Shown here: positions 38,779 to 53,700 of the stretch, piece after piece
Layout of the letters: every line of letters begins with the position of its first letter
How positions within the stretch are numbered: the stretch's first letter is position 1
Assembly: GCA_963662175.1 (NCBI GenBank)
Contig: OY759224.1
Location: 34,977,489 to 35,041,488, forward strand
Direction of reading: 5' to 3'
Origin: Aradus depressus
Lineage: Eukaryota; Arthropoda; Insecta; Hemiptera; Aradidae
DNA: 64,000 nucleotides
The notes under the pieces: generated by a model
The model's input: the letters and a program-made list of their open reading frames with translations, nothing else
Databases searched by the model: none
What the model was told of the DNA's origin: nothing
Position numbers and translations under genes: made by a program

Positions 38779-41700
38779 TTGGAAAGATCAAGAATTGATG
38801 CTTAAGTTTTGTAGCGAAGATAAAGTAACCTTGTTACTGAAAATAAAATTACTTTATATTTGTGTTATTACGAACAATGAACATGAAATCCAATAAAAAT
38901 TTTATTTTCAGTAATAGAGAACTAACAAATATTTTCTAAAACATGTTTTTTAATAAAATAATTCTTGAAGAAGTATATTTTTCAAAGAATTATATTATAA
39001 AAAAAAGTCGCCTTGGGCAGATGAATTTCGTTTTTCGGATGTGAAATATGAACCCATGAGGCCTCCCCTGCTTATGCCCGGTTTGCCAACTGGCCAATCC
39101 AACCCTGTTTGTGAGTCGCAATACAAAAGGGCAAACCGAGCTCTCGGTTCGCTCCGAGAGCGATATATCTAAAGAAAATTTGTATTCACCGTGGACGGTA
39201 CAATTCTAAAACAATTCGCAGGTTCGAATACGTTTTGTACGTCATTTTTTAAGTTTATTTTAAAAGATCTTATATCTTTTGTTAGATACATTCGAGGTGT
39301 TTTCCTTATCCACGTATCGTTTTCTTCTCATTTTCGCTTAATTAGCCCACCAACAACTACACAATAAACAGCTGCAATTAAACTTAAAATTTTAACTTAG
39401 CTTATTTATTAAAGCTGAAAAAAGGAGTATAATTATGTGTATGTAAGTTCAAAGTTGATTTTTCTGAAAATTTCCCTAATATATAAAGTTGTTCATTTGA
39501 CCAGGTGATATAGAGGATGAAGATGAAGTTCTGTCATGGTTGACTGATGACGATACCCTGGAAATACCTGGAAGGATTGAAGAAGTCAACTCAAGGATGT
39601 TGGTCAAAATTTTGAACGAAAACGAACATGTAGTTGTCTTCTTTTGTAAGTTTCTCTTATTAATTACACATTTTTATTAAAATCTGTAAGTTGAAGGTCA
39701 AATTTCTTATAATTTCATGGGAAATTATCCCACTGATAAAAATTTTGTTATAGATAAGGAAGGCGACAAAAAAAGTCAAAAAATATTACAAGAACTTGAA
39801 AATATCGATGATGAATGTGAAGAAAAGGATATTGACTTCATTAAAACCTCGGACGATGGGATAGATAAAGAGTACGACCTGCCCTCTCTCCCGTCCCTCG
39901 TCTATTACAGAAATAAATTCAGAAAAATTTATTCAGGTGATCTAATTTTTCTTTTTAAATAAACAATAAAGAAGCATAGAACTTCATGTTTCATTATAAC
40001 GTACATATACCTGATTCGAAATTATTTCAATCTTGTAAGGAGCCGGTAGCAGGAGAATGAGGAGTCTAGTTGCAACTATGTTTCTCTTATTTTAACAATG
40101 GTTTCTAAAGTTGTTTTTCTTATTATAACAATGGTTTCTATAGATGTTTCTCTTTTAAAGAGCCGGTAGCAGGAGAATGAGGAGTCTAGTTGCAACTATG
40201 TTTCTCTTATTATAACAATGGTTTCTAAAGATATTTCTCTTTTAAAGAGCCGGTAGCAGGAGAATGAGGAGTCTAGGTGAAACTATGTTTCTCTTATTAT
40301 AACAATGGTTTCCAAAGATGTTTCTTTTTTAAAGAGCCGGTAGCAGGAGAATGTGGAGTTTAGGTGAAACTATGTTTCTCTTATTATAACAATGGTTTCT
40401 AAAGATGTTTCTCTTTTAACGAGCCGGTAGCAGGATAATGAGGAGTCTAGTTGCAACTATGTTTCTCTTATTATAACAATGGTTTCTAAAGATGTTTCTC
40501 TTTTAAAGAGCCGTTAGCAAGAGAATGAGGAGTCTAGGTGAAACTATGTTTCTCTTATTATAACAGTGGTTTCTAAGGATGTTTCTCTTTTCCTCTTTAA
40601 GATACTTATAAAACCATTTAAACCCTAAAACACACTGTAATTAATTTCAAAACAATTCCCTTGCGGTCGCCTGGTGCATCGTCTTGGTTTCACCTCCCGC
40701 CCTCGGCTCTTGTCTCTTCTGGAAGGTTGTCCGGATCATATTATGAAATGGTCTTTTCTATTCGAATAAATAATCTTTCGTCGGTCACATGCCTTGAAGA
40801 ATTGACGACCGAAAAAAAGGAATAAACGTTTTTTTTTAATATTTTCCGAAAAAATTGGAAAATTTATAAAACTTATGAAAACATTCTTTGATGCTGCCAT
40901 TCTCTGAGGAACATAAGAAGTAATATTGTTACAGCATTGACACTGAGGTGTTTACAATAAATAAATAGTAATAGTAATATCAGGTTAGGTTAGGTTTTAT
41001 GACTCATGCCCGGGCTTTAACTACGAGGTCATATCGCCTACTACCAGAGCGCTCTTTCGTCACTCTGGTGGACATGAGCCCGACTCTACTGTGGGAGGAT
41101 TTTGAATCCATTTATGAAATGTTGTGTTGATACATTCATAACAATGGAAAATCCAGTTTTTCAAGGCTGTAATTGTGTACATGTGGAACATGAAGGATCC
41201 TTATTATCGATCCGATGATTATTGTAGTTATTGTGCTTTCAGGAGATTTAATGCACGAAGAGGCCATCTTGGATTGGGTTCTGGAACTTCATGAGTCCAC
41301 CCCCGATGTGATTGAAAGTGTCGACAGAAAAACATTGCAGGTTCTTATAAACGATGTGGAGCACTTAGCTGTATATTTTTGTAAGTTTTTTTTTTTTTTA
41401 CTAAATTATATTGCCTTATTTAAAACTGTATTAATTTATTTATTTAAAATTTTGATTTTTCGTTTTTTTAGACAGCGATAATTGCCCAATTTGCAATGAT
41501 ATTTTGGAAGATTTGGAAACTATAGATGATGACACGGATAAACATGGAATTCAATTTGTCAAATCCAAAGATTCAAAATTGGCTGCAGAAATAGGAATTT
41601 TCAGTTTCCCAGCTCTGGTCTATTACGAGACAGGCGTACCGATTATGTACGATGGTAAGCTCTTTAGGTATCTGGGATAGTGGATAACCAATTATTCAAG

Positions 41701-44700
41701 TTGGAATCAAAGCAGATTTCTGGTAAACTTATACTTTTATCTGCAGCTCTTTTTCTCGCAGTTCTTAACAGACATTTCCAGTTGCCAACCCATTCTGAGT
41801 ATCTCTAAAATTTTAAACACAACTCATATAGTAATTGTTTTGACTCAATTACAGTCTTAAATGACAAATAATTAACATTTATGGTTGTTTAGCGCTTAGA
41901 TTTGGGTCGGCTACTGATTACTTTTGTAATTTTTGATGTGGAAATTTTACTTCCCCAGTTGTTCCAAGTATGGAGGAAGTTATGTAATCGATCGGAAACT
42001 CGATGTTGAATTTTCGCCAGAATTTCATGTTTTCCGACCCTCAGATCCCAAAAATGCCTGCAAACCTTTATTTTCAATTTATTTAGTGTTGTATGTTATT
42101 TATTGTTGTTATAATAAACATTCATTTTCTAATACGATAGTAAAATTTAAAAAAGTACAAGAATTCGAAGTCCTTCCTAGTAAATCCAAACGATACACGT
42201 TTCCCCCAGGTTTTCTTTTAGAAAAAAAATTCTAAATTTCTAAATTTTCTTCATCAAAAGAAAAAAATTATACATGTGTTTTGTTTTCAATAAATATATT
42301 TTATTTTATTTTAAAAATTACATATACTTACTATCAATAATTAACTATCGGCAGAAATGACAATATCTTTATTGTTGAGATTCGTACGAGTAAGGTTAGG
42401 TTTTATGACTCATGCCCGGGCTTTAACTATGAGGTCATATCGCCTACTACCAGAGCGCTCTTACGTCACTCTGGTGGGCATGAGCCCGAGTCTACTGTGA
42501 GAATCCTAAATTTTGCCTACCCTAAATTTTTATTCACGTAGGGCAGGGGTCTTTAACGAGTACCTGACATCGTACAGGCTCGGGACCATCGCTTAACGTC
42601 CCATCCGAAGAACGGCGTGCTTAAGTTTATTTTACCTCCCAGATAAAATAAACTAAAGGCCTCGGTTGGGTTTCGAACCCACGTTCTTGAGCTCAGAAGA
42701 CAAGCACGCATACCACTGAGCTACCGGCGCCCTCTTCGTAAGAGTAAGAAATCAATGTTCTGAGACGGGCAATAGAATGAGGGACCAGCTCGGCCACGCG
42801 CGCTAATATCAGTTTTAAGAACAAGCTTTCAGTTTCACGTCAAGGACTTTACATATTTTTTTCTTCTTCTAAATTTGAAAACTTAAGCTCTCCTCGCATG
42901 TTCTCTATTATTTTTGGAACAATATTGTTAATTGAAACAACGTTGTTTATTTTTACATTTTATAATAGCGTGGGGAAAATTTCTCCTTGGCATAGGCCAG
43001 TGAAATATGTACTAACCATTCTTAAAACACAAATCGACGGGCTGATGTTCTTGGAACGGACATCAGCCTCCACCATGGCCAACCCCAAGGATGAAGTTTC
43101 ACCTACCAGATTATAAATTATATTTTTAATCAAAAGTACTCTGCCATGTTATAGGAAATCTAAAGAATGAGGGAAAAGTACTGGACTGGCTAATTGAACA
43201 GAAAAGTAAGATTTACTAAATAGTTAAGACAATAGATTTTATAATAATATAATAATGTACAATACAATCAAATGAGTATATAGTTTGCTTCGTAAATTGC
43301 TTTAAAATTGTATTTGTCCAAGTCCATTTAAGATGTAATATTGTCAATTTTTTAACTCACAATTGTCAACGGAATAAAAACACAATTTGTGGTCGTCTCC
43401 TTGGAATAAAACGTTGCATGCATGGTTTTTTTAATTACTTGGTTGGTGAGTAGTTTTGTGGAGAATTGAAGAGGAAATTAACTATCTTCCGAGGACTATT
43501 ATTATTCTTTATTTATTTCAAATCTTATTTTCAAGAAGACATATTCATATTTGTTTCTCCCTAAATTATAACTTTAAATATACAGTTTTATTTGAAGGAA
43601 TGTTAGAAAATAAAAAAAAAGACCTAGACATTTTTATATGAAGAAATCAACTAACACATCGGTCGTCAGATAAAATGCTTCTATACAATATTTTCATGCA
43701 TGTGAATTTTTTCTAGGGGTTTTCATGAAACTTTAATACATAATGTATATTCAATCTTAATCAAATATATTTGTTTCTGCTCACTTTCCAATTATTTTTT
43801 ATTTTTTGATAAATACTACTAGTATTTTTTTTTTTTTTTTTTCAAAAGTTCCTTAAAAATATTTTCTTTTAATGTATATCTTTTAAAGATTTTTTTTTTC
43901 TTTTTTATTATTATTATTTTAACTTGTTATATGGAAAAAAAGCATAAACTTTAGGTGATGAAGATGAGAGTAGTGAAGAAGATGAGGATAGTGAGGAAGA
44001 TGATGATGATGAAGATAGTGATGAAGATGATGATGATGGAGATGGTAGTTTAATTCATAGAGACTCAGGTATTTTTAATAAGAAAGATAGAGAAACAAGT
44101 GTAGCACCTGGGTTGAAAACTTTATAATTGTCAAAACTGGTAAAAATAAGTTATAGTTAAATATTATCTTATTGCAACTGAAATATTGCAAAAACTCACA
44201 AAGCAAAACTCTATACACATCATGCATCCACAACATGTTTTCTCAAAGACTGCAAGTTACCATTAATTAAATTGTTAAACCAAGAATTGAAAAACTTTAC
44301 ACGATTATCTTTCTCCTGTTTACTAATTTTGGGAAAATTATAGGCCATCTCTGGATGAAATAGATCTAAAATGGAGCCTGGAGTGTGTGCTATATTTCCT
44401 CTAACTTCACTTCAGCGAGATCTACATTCCGTTAAAAGAACTACTTCTTACTTCCCCAGCTGTAACAGGTATAGAGGAAGTTAAGTAATCGGTCAAAAAT
44501 TCGATGCGGAGTTTTCAACGGAATTTCATGGTCTCAACCTCTTGGTTCCAAAAATGAAAAAAACAAACATGTGTGTCTATGAACTAGATTACTCCCGATA
44601 GTATGAATGTATCGACACCATATTTTATATGTGTATCCACAAATTTCCGAGGACGACATCTATTGTTTTTCAGCCAAATCGGCCAAAGGGAAGGGAGGGG

Positions 44701-47700
44701 GGGGGGGGTTAGAGGGGAGGCTTAACACAAAAACCTTAACAACTGCCGATGCAATGAATGTATTGTCACGAAATTTCATATGTAAATTCAAAGCCCCCTA
44801 AGGACGACACCTATTTCTCAGTTTATTCGCATATTTTATTTATTTATTTATTTTTTAATCACTTAACTGACATGTCTTCTCAAGGATGACATTTTGACGT
44901 ACAATCTATTCTTAAAAATTGGAAAATAAAGAACAGCAAATCAAGTTCGTTAGGCCAAGTACGTGATGTAGGTATGTCAGCGCAGAAGTGGGCCCAAGTG
45001 AAGCAGTAGCAAGATGGGCCGACTGTGTCCCATCTATCCGCTGCCCTCCGTTCATCTTAATGTCCCACCTGAGACAGGTCCAGAGCCGGCAAACGGCAGA
45101 TCCTGTCGTCTACAGCTCTAAACAAAATCTTACTTTTGACTCATCCCCCCCCCCCCCCCCCCCCCCACCCCCAAATCGATCTTGCGAAACTTATGAAACC
45201 AATTTTTTTGAGAGGACCAGTAGAATGACTGACCACCTCCGCAATGCGCTTTCGCGAGTTTTTAGAACAAGAGCACGATCGCCAAGGACTATACTAATGC
45301 AATTGATAAGAATTTTATAGTTGTTATATATAACATTTTTATTTACTGACATTAAATATTACTGGGCTTCTTAGTCTCTCACTCTTGTTGCCACGGGGCT
45401 CTGGACAAATCAGAGATCAAGCACTATTGCAGACAACCGTCGTCTCCTTAAGGAACCATACTTCACCCTATTCTTTATTCTATTTACACCCATTCTATTC
45501 ACATCCCTAAATAACCAGACACTTTTTTTTTTTTTCGCACATGTGGAAGCAATAAGGCAATAACCTTTTCTTAAACTTCAGTAAACTTTAAGTTTTTACC
45601 AGTTATATTGAACTTTGTTATTCTATGTATTCGTGCAAACTATAAACTTTTGAAATATTAAAAGTTAAAATGCAAAATAACGTATAATACAATGAAACAC
45701 TCAACAGGACCGAGATGTGTGTGATATTGTTTATAATTAACAAAAAACTATTTATTTTTTTAGTTATTAAAAGGTTTAATATGCTAATTACTGCAACATA
45801 TTCCAAATATACAAAAGATTTTTAAAAATGTCAGTTTTCCTTCTAATTGTAATAACTATTCGACATTTCGTGTACTGACCACATGCAACGTGTATTTTAT
45901 AAAACATATTATTGTATTTATTTAGAAACTTTTCACCTTACATTTTCCAGTCTTTTTTTCTTTAATATTATATTAACCTTTGTTGTGTACATTTTGTGAT
46001 GTGATTTTGAAATGTTTCGCTTGTCATGTTTGCATGCCTCCCAAGTGCACACTAACAGTTCAGTCAATCGTCTGCAGCAAACGTTTTCCTTCTTAGTATT
46101 TTTGTTTTTTATAATTTATTTTATTTTTCAGCCATAATGCTATATGAGCTATCTTTAACGATCGCATTTTTAATATTATTTTAAATATGTATACATGTAT
46201 TGTATCTATTGTATGCAATATATGTGTACTATGTGTATATAAGTATGTATTTTCACTTTTTAAAAAAATATTAATTTTTTTTTTACCTGAAAATCTTTTT
46301 GAAACATTGATATTTAGTAGATTTTTTTTTTTTTTTTTTTGCATTATAATAGATACTAGGATGTCTTTATTTAGTTCAAGAAAATATATATTTTTTTTTA
46401 ATTTCAATATTAATGTTAACATTGGTTTTGCTGCAGGCGATGGCTGCTTCGTGATTGGCTTGGGAGGCAAAGCGAATCTACCGAACCCCCCTTACGAACC
46501 GTACAAATGCTGTCCAGCAGCTGTCAAGAAAGGCACCAGGGTAGCCAAAGTTATATCAGCAAAGGAGGAGAAAGAGAAAAAACTGCCGAAATCAAGCAAA
46601 AATAATGCCGAACCACCAACTAAGAAAGGGGCACAAGCAAATAAAAATCAAGCTATCAAACAATCTAATTTTCCTGATAAGTCCGGCAAAGGGAAGAAAG
46701 GTCTTTTTGGGGGCGGCAAATATATATGGTGGTGGTAGTTTTTTTTTTTTCTTAACTGCTTTTTAAATTTTATTTGATTAAATTGTTTTTTAGGAATTTC
46801 CAAATTTATTTTCAAGTTTCTAAAAATGAATGTAACTTCAGATACAAATCAATTGATTTTATTTTTATATATAAAAACAAATATAAGATTAACTTTTTTT
46901 TCCTAATGAAATTTTAATTCAAAATTTTTTTTTTGTTCTTCAAATATATATTTTCGTTAACTTTTTTTTTTTTTTTTTCGAATTTGATCTCAGCCAATCG
47001 TACTTTTGTATCAAGGGCCTAATGCCAGAAGGGCAACCACATATATTTCTTACTTTATAAAAGGATAGTTTTAAAATTTGGATTTATGAATAAATAATTT
47101 ATGAAATCAAATTTATTATTGTAATTCTCACTTTTCTTTTTTATAAGGGCTGATTACGCCCTCATGGCATTAGACACTTGTAACTAATACTTTATTGGCA
47201 TTTTTCCAAATTCAAAATTCATTTCTGGTAGTTATATATATATATATATATATATATATAAGTAAAATATATAAATTTATTTCGATAAGTGTATTGGCAT
47301 CAAGTGCAAATTCTATTTCATTCAAGATTTATTTGCCTAATTTCATTCTTAACAATGATTTATGTAATGAACCAAATTCTCATTAATCTAATGTTTATTA
47401 TTTTATTGTATATTCCAGGATACGTCTACAGATATAACAATAAAAAAAATCAAAAATCATTCAAAAAAAGTTTTGTAGTGGGAAAATAGTGAATATCAAA
47501 TAATATATACAAATGATAATAATGTTTGATTTATTTTCATAGTGGAATATTTATTTGAAATATTCATATCGACCTTATTCTGAAAAATAACCATGAATAG
47601 ATTAATAAATAAGTTAATAATAACAAAAACAAGGTTGAAAATTAACAAAGAAAAGGAAGTGGAAAGGAGTTCTCCTTTTTTTTTTTTCTTGTGGTCTTTT

Positions 47701-50700
47701 CACTAAAAATAAAACGTAACAATGAAAGCAGATCAGCTTTGGGGGGTCTAATTTATATATTATATATAACTTAAATTTAATATTATATATAAGGTACAAA
47801 AGTTAACCTCCATTAACTAATTAAGGTTTAATTTATTGATTAAAATAATTTTTTTATTTAATTAGTGGTTAAACATAATATTCTCTTTGTTAAATATACA
47901 TTTTTGACATCAGGGATATAAACATTTTTTTCTTTCTTTAATATGTCATACTTCTTAAAAAATAAAAAATAAAAATTAACAGATATCTTTATTGTAATAT
48001 TCAGAATAACTTGCAGTTTTAAAATGTGTTATCTAATTGTAAGATTGAAAATAATAATGTAATGTTACTTAATTAAAATAGGTAATGAAATATATTTAAT
48101 TTTTGGTAAATATCAGTGACTGCGGCAAGTGTAAGCTGCGAATTATATGGTTAATCCTAGATTAGCCATTCTACTTCAGATTTCGCCCAAGTAGTAAAAC
48201 GATATTTGTAAAAAATATTGTATTTATAAATTGGAATTGAAAGACTGCTTATTTAAAATTTATTGTGAACTGATAATTTAAGAAGATATCTGAAATAACT
48301 AACTTTTAGTTATATATATATATACTTTTATTTATTTATTTTTTCGTTATGTGATTATTTTATTGTTTTAATTTGTAAAAATATTGTAATTTATTTTTGT
48401 GTATTGAAGTTATTTATTCAGTAAAACAAACAGAATAATGATATTATATGAATAGTATCAAAGCTGTTGGACGATCAAGGTCACACCTTTAATATTATCA
48501 TGCGCCAGGGGTCCTAAGCACTCAATGCTCCCCGAATATCTAATAGAGAAAATAATTTCAAATCCCAAATTCACCTAACGCATCGTCCTCTTTAGATCAA
48601 AACCAGTTATGATTAATGAGAGTTTATTTCTTCGGATGTATTCTGATTTGGAGAGTCTGAATTTATATACAAATTGACCTTGATCCACCAATAAATTTGA
48701 TAGAACATCTTATTTTAAATGTTAGGTTGTGAATTAAGTTGTATATTGGCAGGCTGAAGAGGTTAAAATTTAACTTCACATTAAATGTACAGATTAATTG
48801 GAGGCTTGGGGGATAACTAAATGTTAAGTGACATTTTTGAACAAATTTGATAGTCATAGGAAAACTTTATAGGTAATCTTCAAAAAGTACTTCTCGCCAA
48901 GAAATTTTAAATAAGTTCAGTCTTAAAATCTTTCTACTGTTTCAAGATGATGTATATTTAAAAATAGAACCTAACTTCGAGTACATTTTTCTGTTAGCTA
49001 TTTGTTTCAATCTCTATGTGAATTATCTGGAAGTAAATGTCACAACATAGTTTTCCTTAGAACACCCTTTAATTAATAATTAAATAATACTTTTATTTAT
49101 AAAAAATATATATTTATTTATTATATAAATAGTCTCTGTTAAGTGAAAAATAAAACAAAATCCCTAAATATTAATTTTTTATTTTCTGCAAGACCTTTCA
49201 TTATTTTCTAAATTATGACGGACTATATTATTCGTTCTAATTAAGTTTCAGTTATAATTCTGTTGTAATTTTAAATTATAATAATTTTTAGTTATCTAAG
49301 CATTATATCAACTTTTTGTTTTCCTTTTGTCTTAATTTGGTTTTATACTAATGTGTAATAACTAATATTACCTATATTTTTCATAAAAGTGATGTTATCT
49401 TTATGATAAACTATTAAAAATAACATTTTAACATTAATACGATTTTTTTTAAACATTTAAGTAATAATGAAATGTGTATCACAGTTGTTAGGAATAACAA
49501 ATAATATTTCTTTGTTAAAAATTTGAAAAATCATTCTTCGTAACTTTCTAACTCTCTAAGGTTGTCAATTTTAATGGAATTGTTAATAATAATGATAATT
49601 TAAATTTTCGACCAAAGATTGTTAGCACTTTTAGTAAACTTAAAAAGGAGAATCAAGTCTCCTCTATTCTTCATTGTACAAATGTTCATAGTGTTAAACC
49701 ATTGTTATCTTATTGTTAGCCTCCTTTGACAATAAAAAGTTATTATAAAATTCAAAAGGAGTTTGTATATATTGTTCAACACGATTCAATAAGCCAATCC
49801 AGTCACCCCTAATCTATGACAACAAAAAAATAAAAATAAACAAACAGTGTCTGCTAGGTGAGCATTTTTTAAACTATTTTTCCCCTCAATTTTATATCAA
49901 TAAAGAAATAGGATAATTTGTATTAATATTCATCAATTACAAGGTAATTTTGTTATTTACTATCAGTATCATTGTGATTATCTGTTATTTTCAAATATAT
50001 TTACTAATTCATCTTGATTGATCAGAGCGATTCAGGAATAAATAATGATGCGGGATTTTTATATTCTGAACATATAAGTTTAAAGCTTCTAGCGTTTAAA
50101 TAAAATTTACAAAACATTTACTTCGAAATAAGAGACTTAAGTCTGTACTTGTGTGTAGCAGTACTTTGTTTTTTCCAAAAAATCATCCATAATGCAATCC
50201 GTGTTTTACAAGGCTTTCGTACCTTGAATTAGTAGATATATTTTCAAATGATATTCTTTCATCCTGCACAGAAAATAGAGTGCATAATTTCGAAGTATCG
50301 AACATACTTCTTAATAATATATATTATATTAAAAAAAAATCTAATAGCAAATGAAATATTTTTCGCTTTTCAACGACTGGTCGGATGTCAACTGAAATTC
50401 GGTTAGCTAGGTTAGGGAAGTAACACAAGGATTATCATATAAATTTACAATTAAATAGTTATAATTATATACAACAAATCCTACTTATGATTAATAAGTT
50501 ATAGTTATTTGGTCATAATTAAAACTGTTGATTTTTTATTATTATGTTTTATTAATTTGTCTTGATTTGCAGGAGATTTATTAGATGAAAAGAACGTTCT
50601 TGACTGGATGGTTCAACAGAAACTCGATGAAAGCATAGAAGATATTGACCGTGAAACACTTTTTCTTTACATTGATACTAAAGAATTTTTGGCTGTGGTT

Positions 50701-53700
50701 TTCTGTAAGAAACTGTTTTTATGGTCTATAGTTTTTATTAGTATAAAAAAAATATTGTTTTTTTAAAGATTATTATGTCTAAGCCTATATTTTTCTGTAG
50801 GTATGGTCATCTATTATTCAATGATATACTGTTATTAAAAATAAAAGAAAATAGAGAGTTGCGGCCGGGCTCCACTCCAGCCATTTACTTCAGTTGAGGC
50901 TTAACTCCAATAATTTCCCTTCCGTCCCACCAAATTCATTGTTAAAATGTCTAATCTCCCTTTTAATAGACTGAATTATTTTGTATATTTTCTTCCATTT
51001 TTAGACCTTGAAGAGGATCCAGACGTTCCTAGAATCCTGAGACACATTGAATTAATAGATGACGAGGCTGCTGAATATGGGATTAAAGTGGTCAAATGCG
51101 ATGACAGATTAATGGCAAAAAAGTATGGATACAGGAATCCTCCTGGCATTTCTTATTTTAGAAAAGGAAAACTAATCAACTATGACGGTAAGTTGAGATA
51201 TCTGTAGTCTGTCAGACCTTGTTCGTGAATATTCGCTCTATTGAAGCAGTGTCATTGATTTTATATAATTAAGCGAGAGAGCCTAAGAGCCATTTTTAGA
51301 ATTATTTATTTATTTTTCTGATTTGTGAACCCTAATATCTGTGTAATGTTTCCAGGTGACATCGACGACGAAGAAGAACTTCTTGACTGGTTAACGGATC
51401 CAGCTAACATGGAGCTGACAGAACACATTGAGCGTGTCAATGTTAAAATGTTCAAGAAAATTCGACAAACATCTGATTATGTGGCGGTGTTTTTTTGTGA
51501 GTCCATTTAACTAATATTGTTTTATTGTTGCCTTGTCAACTACTTCTTTCATTTTCTTGATTTCTTGAAAACAAGGGTTCACTTCATACAAAAACATTTT
51601 TTTTAGGATTTATGAATCGATATCTTATCGTTGTAGATGCATTTTGTACTTATTTCGCATATGTTGTTATAGCTTAACCATTTCTAAATGTGTAAAATCA
51701 TTCCGTCAGTCTTCTCTTTAGCCAATAATGTTCAGAACAATGAACCATAAGTATTATATAATTGAAACATACTTCTTACTAGCTCAGTGGTGTACGTGCT
51801 TGCATACTGACCTCAAGTTCGAGGGTTCAAGACCCGGCCGAGGTTTTTAGTTTATTTTATCTGGGAGGTAAAAAAAACAAAACTTAAGCACGCCGTCCTT
51901 CAGATGTGACGTTAAGCGATGGTTCCGAGCCTGTAGGTACTCGTTAAAGACCCCTACCCTAGGTGAATAAAAATTTAGGGTAGGGAAAATCCACAGAAGA
52001 GTCGGGCTCATGTTCACCCGAGTGACGGAAGAGCGCTCTAGTAGTAGACGATATGACCTTGTAGTTAAAGCCCGGGCAATAACTATTTCTTATCATATTT
52101 GCAAACTGTTTCATAAAATCTTAAATGGATGGTTATTCCCTTCTAACCAGTCTTTCACACTGCATTAAATGTCTAAGTTACAAAACCATATTTTCGAAAC
52201 AAAAAATGTATTTTATATTGATTTAATACTCTTTTCGCTTCTGATCAGTAGTAACTGACAAAACACGAAATAACTGCTTCTGTCTCCAAGCAACCCCCCC
52301 CCCCTCGGTTCTGTAATTTTGACGTTGTATGTATCCTAAAATGTATTCCTAAATAGGCAAAACCAAATATGAAGTTAGTTTGAAAAATGTTCATAATTTT
52401 CTTGTGCTGATGAAGCAAAAAGAAACAGACAAAGATTCAATTATATTTATATAGATGTAATGAAATATTAAAAAATACAGCGTTGTATTAAGGGAATGTT
52501 GTTGTGATTGACTAGACAGTGATGACTGTAAGCAGTGCGACCGGGTCCTGGCAGAGTTGGAACACATTGATGATGAGGCCGACCATGCTGGCATTGATTT
52601 TGTCAAAATTAACGACAAAAAACTGGCCAAAGAGCTCGGAGTATTTGCACTTCCAGCGGTGCTATTCTTCAAAATGAACTCAAAAGAACCAGTCATTTTT
52701 GCAGGTATGACTTATAAAGTTTCTATTATCATTACTATGTGTTATCTTTCATATATAAAGGAGAGGTGTCTGTCTGTCTGCTGCATCGTTCGTCTTATGA
52801 ACACAAAATTAGTGTCGAAATGCAGGCAGGTCAAGTCCAAACTGAAATTTTCCTAATAATAATCAAAATTAAAAAAAAAAACAAGAAAAACAAATGGTTT
52901 TTCACTATTATTCTCATCTAAAAGTAATTTCCACTAAAGCGTAAACTTACTTTAATCGACCTTAAATTACCCCCATGATGGCACCTGTTTGGTTTTAAAA
53001 CAAGAAGTTGAATATTTTTTACGAATTTTCTAAAATTTCACACATTTTCAGAGAGTTTCAACTTTTTAATGTAGAATAAATATTATGGCCCGGTAATAGA
53101 TATTTGATACCTCTTTTAATAGTTGATCGGGCTTTCATGAAATTCTACATATAGCATCGATATAAGCCAAACTTATGCCATGTGGCATCTCAAAATTTTG
53201 AACGGGAGAGGAGTTACTCTTTGACGTTTCTTTGATTTTTTTGAAATTTCATTTGTATCATCCTTATATTAATATAATCCACGTATTCAGGAATTAAAGA
53301 CATTTTTTTATTTAGCCATCTTTGTACAGGAACACCCGATTGAAACAGTAAAAAGAGAAATACTGTCGGATTTTAACATGAGAGACATCTAAATAGAGAA
53401 CCATGATTACAAACAGATTATCTGTATCCAAGTTTCAATGACACCGGCCTCCATCTTCCAACTGGCTCGTTCTCAGTTGACATTCGATGACCGAGAATCT
53501 TAGATTGACCAACTTTCATCTTTTGAATTTATGCTCCTTTTTCATGGCCTTTTCCTCAGTGTGTGCCTCTCCCATACTTAGTTCAATTTATTGTTTTTCC
53601 AGGCGATTTGTACGATGAAAATGAAATCCTCCAGTGGTTGCTAACGCAGAAAGACCCTTCTGGTGACGTTATTGAAGAACTTGAAGGAGAAGCCCTCCTT

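Noticed and set aside
40037..40600. CRISPR array
   Set aside because: The whole 87-base unit repeats, without unique spacers, in a eukaryotic intron.
44988..45320. 110-codon ORF
   Set aside because: It runs through a C22 tract (poly-Pro) and decayed repeat; no supporting features.
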